Positions 4,812-5,843 of a stretch of DNA of 5,843 nucleotides are shown here, piece by piece. The stretch's first letter is position 1. Every line of letters begins with the position of its first letter. A model generated the notes under the pieces. The model had not been told where the DNA came from and did not search any database. It worked only from the letters and a program-made list of their open reading frames with translations. The DNA is taken from assembly GCA_039590215.1 (NCBI GenBank), contig JBDHFX010000100.1, forward strand, positions 1 to 5,843, read 5' to 3'. This stretch comes from CAMYLR01 sp039590215 (GTDB taxonomy: Bacteria; Gemmatimonadota; Gemmatimonadetes; JACCXV01; JAHWKZ01). Position numbers and translations under genes: made by a program.

Positions 4812-5594
4812 TCAGGCCGGGGTAGGCTCAGGAGCGGTCTTGGCGGCTCTCCGGGCCGGGTTACGCCGAACCCAAATCATCCCAATCAGACCCGATGCGA
4901 TTAGGCCGAGCGAGACGAATTGGGCGTCGGTCAAGCCGAAGGCGACCTCGGGGTTGACGCGGTAGAACTCGATCCCAAATCGTTCGATACCCGCCAACAC
5001 CAGGAAAGCGAAGAACACCACCCCGTCGGGTAGGTTTCTCTTCCGTAACCACATTAGGAATCCGAAGATCGGCAGGGTCAGCACAATCTCGTAGATCTGG
5101 GTCGGGTGGACTGTCACGTCCGTCGGCGGGCTGCCTTCGGGGAACGCCACCGCCCAGGGCACGTCGGTCGGATAGCCATAGTCGTCGCCGACGAGAAAGC
5201 ACCCCACGCGACCCAACATATACCCGACCGGAACCGCCACCGCGCACGCGTCGACTGCCTGGCGGAGAGGATACTTCTTCCAAGCCAGCCATCCGAGAAC
5301 GGCCAGAATACCGCCGATCAACCCACCATAGAACGTGAAACCACCGCGGCTGAACAGCGTGCCGAACGGATCCTGGGCCAACTCTCCTCCCTGAGCGAAT
5401 GCCCAGTAGAGCTTGGAGCCCACCACACCACCCACCATCGCCGCCAGCACGATGTCCTGGGCCGCCGACGGATCCCAGCCGCGACGTCGGAACTCCTTCG
5501 CCACGATGAGCCCGGCGCCAATAAAGGCGACCACCAGCATGACCCCGTACGAAGTCACGGTGAAGTCGCCGACGCGGAAGAGGATCGGGTACAT
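4812..5594 (-). CDS. lgt: Phosphatidylglycerol--prolipoprotein diacylglyceryl transferase
   Basis: Lgt is the inner-membrane enzyme that moves diacylglycerol from phosphatidylglycerol onto the lipobox cysteine of prolipoproteins, the first step of lipoprotein maturation. The 260-residue protein shows about seven hydrophobic segments. It has the family blocks RGGFTFYGGLIGG at 83-95, the signature region GRVGCFLVGDDYG at 128-140, VHPTQIYE at 162-169 and GIERFGIEFYR at 202-212. Arg129 aligns with essential Arg143 of E. coli. Two differences stand out: Tyr89 replaces the E. coli His103, and Cys132 replaces Asn146. I believe both occur in a known Lgt subgroup, so the enzyme is probably active. The C-terminal tail is short and Ala/Pro-rich. 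The ATG start has no ribosome binding site but lies 8 nt after TATATT. The gene converges on mlaD with 16 bp between stops. Confidence 0.95.
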   Translation of the reverse strand: MYPILFRVGDFTVTSYGVMLVVAFIGAGLIVAKEFRRRGWDPSAAQDIVLAAMVGGVVGSKLYWAFAQGGELAQDPFGTLFSRGGFTFYGGLIGGILAVLGWLAWKKYPLRQAVDACAVAVPVGYMLGRVGCFLVGDDYGYPTDVPWAVAFPEGSPPTDVTVHPTQIYEIVLTLPIFGFLMWLRKRNLPDGVVFFAFLVLAGIERFGIEFYRVNPEVAFGLTDAQFVSLGLIASGLIGMIWVRRNPARRAAKTAPEPTPA

Positions 5595-5602
5595 CTGCGA
5601 TC

Positions 5603-5633
5603 AATATAAGACGGTGTGGGGCGGTTGCGTCAT
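5603..5633 (-). promoter_or_regulatory. Candidate lgt promoter (leaderless-type)
   Basis: On the minus strand TATATT (5603-5608) matches the -10 consensus at five of six positions and is 8 nt ahead of the lgt ATG. A weaker ATGACG (5628-5633) could be the -35, at a long 19-bp spacing. No Shine-Dalgarno sequence lies between the -10 box and the start codon. The predicted transcript therefore begins at or very near the ATG. Confidence 0.5.
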
Positions 5634-5675
5634 TCCCAGGGATCCCAAGTCATCATCCGATTGTCCCGAAATGAT

Positions 5676-5710
5676 ACAAAAACGGGCCCCGGTAGGAGAC
5701 CGAGGCCCGT
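5676..5710 (-). terminator. Rho-independent terminator of ssrA
   Basis: The minus-strand RNA forms a 12-bp GC-rich hairpin: ACGGGCCUCGGU at 5699-5710 pairs with ACCGGGGCCCGU at 5682-5693, with one U-G wobble, around a 5-nt loop CUCCU. A run of five U residues follows (5678-5682, the first being the last base of the stem). It starts 9 nt after the tmRNA 3' CCA. There is no T tract on the other strand, so it works in one direction. It insulates lgt from ssrA transcription. Confidence 0.9.
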
Positions 5711-5719
5711 AGATCACTC

Positions 5720-5843
5720 TGGTGGAGGCGGTGGGATTCGAACCCACGTCCGAGAGAGGCGCAATAGAAACCGCTACAGGCTTAGTCAGCTGATTTGTGT
5801 CCCCGAACGGCCTACCGCCGACACGCTAGCCGCTGGGCAAGCC
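5720..5843 (-). ncRNA. ssrA: tmRNA (ssrA), 3' part, cut by the window edge
   Basis: Transfer-messenger RNA rescues stalled ribosomes and tags the incomplete protein. The minus strand shows the characteristic 3' end: the T arm GTGGG-TTCGAAT-CCCAC (5731-5747), acceptor strand CGCCTCC, discriminator A and encoded CCA (5720-5722). Upstream is ACTAAGCCTGTAG (5774-5786), close to the conserved GACTAAGCATGTAG of E. coli tmRNA, which rules out an ordinary tRNA. A GTGTC/GACAC stem (5797-5801 with 5820-5824) fits the last pseudoknot region. Only about 124 nt of the usual 350 or so are present. The tag-peptide frame, the tRNA-like 5' half and the promoter lie beyond the right edge. Confidence 0.93.

Noticed and set aside
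4796..4820. Short hairpins (GTCG/CGAC, CGGC/GCCG) between the mlaD and lgt stops as a two-way terminator
   Set aside because: The stems are only 4 bp and no T tract follows on either strand.
4861..5604. Minus-strand open frame of 247 codons overlapping lgt
   Set aside because: It is a shifted frame of lgt with Arg/Gly-rich translation and no motifs; the lgt frame carries all the family signatures.
5720..5747. T arm plus CCA could be a tRNA-Ser 3' end
   Set aside because: No cloverleaf follows; the ACTAAGCCTGTAG block and pseudoknot-like stem identify tmRNA.

Overview
The window carries seven protein genes and two RNA genes, tightly packed, in DNA of roughly 60% GC. No gene crosses the left edge. 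The right edge cuts through a tmRNA gene. Nothing looks mobile, there is no CRISPR array, and every protein gene matches a known family.

Organism: a diderm (outer-membrane) bacterium is likely, because a complete MlaE-MlaF-MlaD phospholipid ABC transporter core is present. The long MlaD with repeated 'GEGTLGRLI..DP.LY' units and a C-terminus ending in KYINLKVF, and an Lgt with a 'GCFLVGDDYG' signature, remind me most of Gemmatimonadota or a neighbouring phylum. This is from memory of family styles, not a search, so it is only a moderate guess.

Layout. The left third (68-2011) is on the minus strand and reads rph (RNase PH), rdgB/HAM1 (XTP/dITP pyrophosphatase), a two-CBS-domain protein, then tRNA-Pro(UGG) with an encoded CCA. 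rph and rdgB overlap by a GTGA. The CBS gene appears to have its own promoter (TTGACC, 17 bp, GATAAT) whose -35 box overlaps the rdgB stop codon. A very short divergent spacer (about 2012-2091) holds back-to-back promoter-like elements for rph and for the plus-strand mla operon. The middle (2092-4795) is mlaE, mlaF, mlaD; mlaF and mlaD also overlap by a GTGA. The right third (4812-5843) is minus strand again: lgt, converging on mlaD with 16 bp between them, preceded by a rho-independent terminator and the 3' end of ssrA (tmRNA). Bases 1-67, downstream of the tRNA, show nothing I can support.

Together: one side is RNA and nucleotide housekeeping (tRNA 3' trimming, cleaning of deaminated nucleotides, ribosome rescue). 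The other is envelope biogenesis (phospholipid transport between membranes, lipoprotein lipidation). The most notable points are the exact 34-residue fourfold repeat in MlaD, the -10-like hexamers 7-8 nt ahead of three start codons (possible leaderless mRNAs), and the variant residues at the Lgt signature sites. I do not see a clearly new biological system here; the window looks like ordinary core genome with some unusual details.
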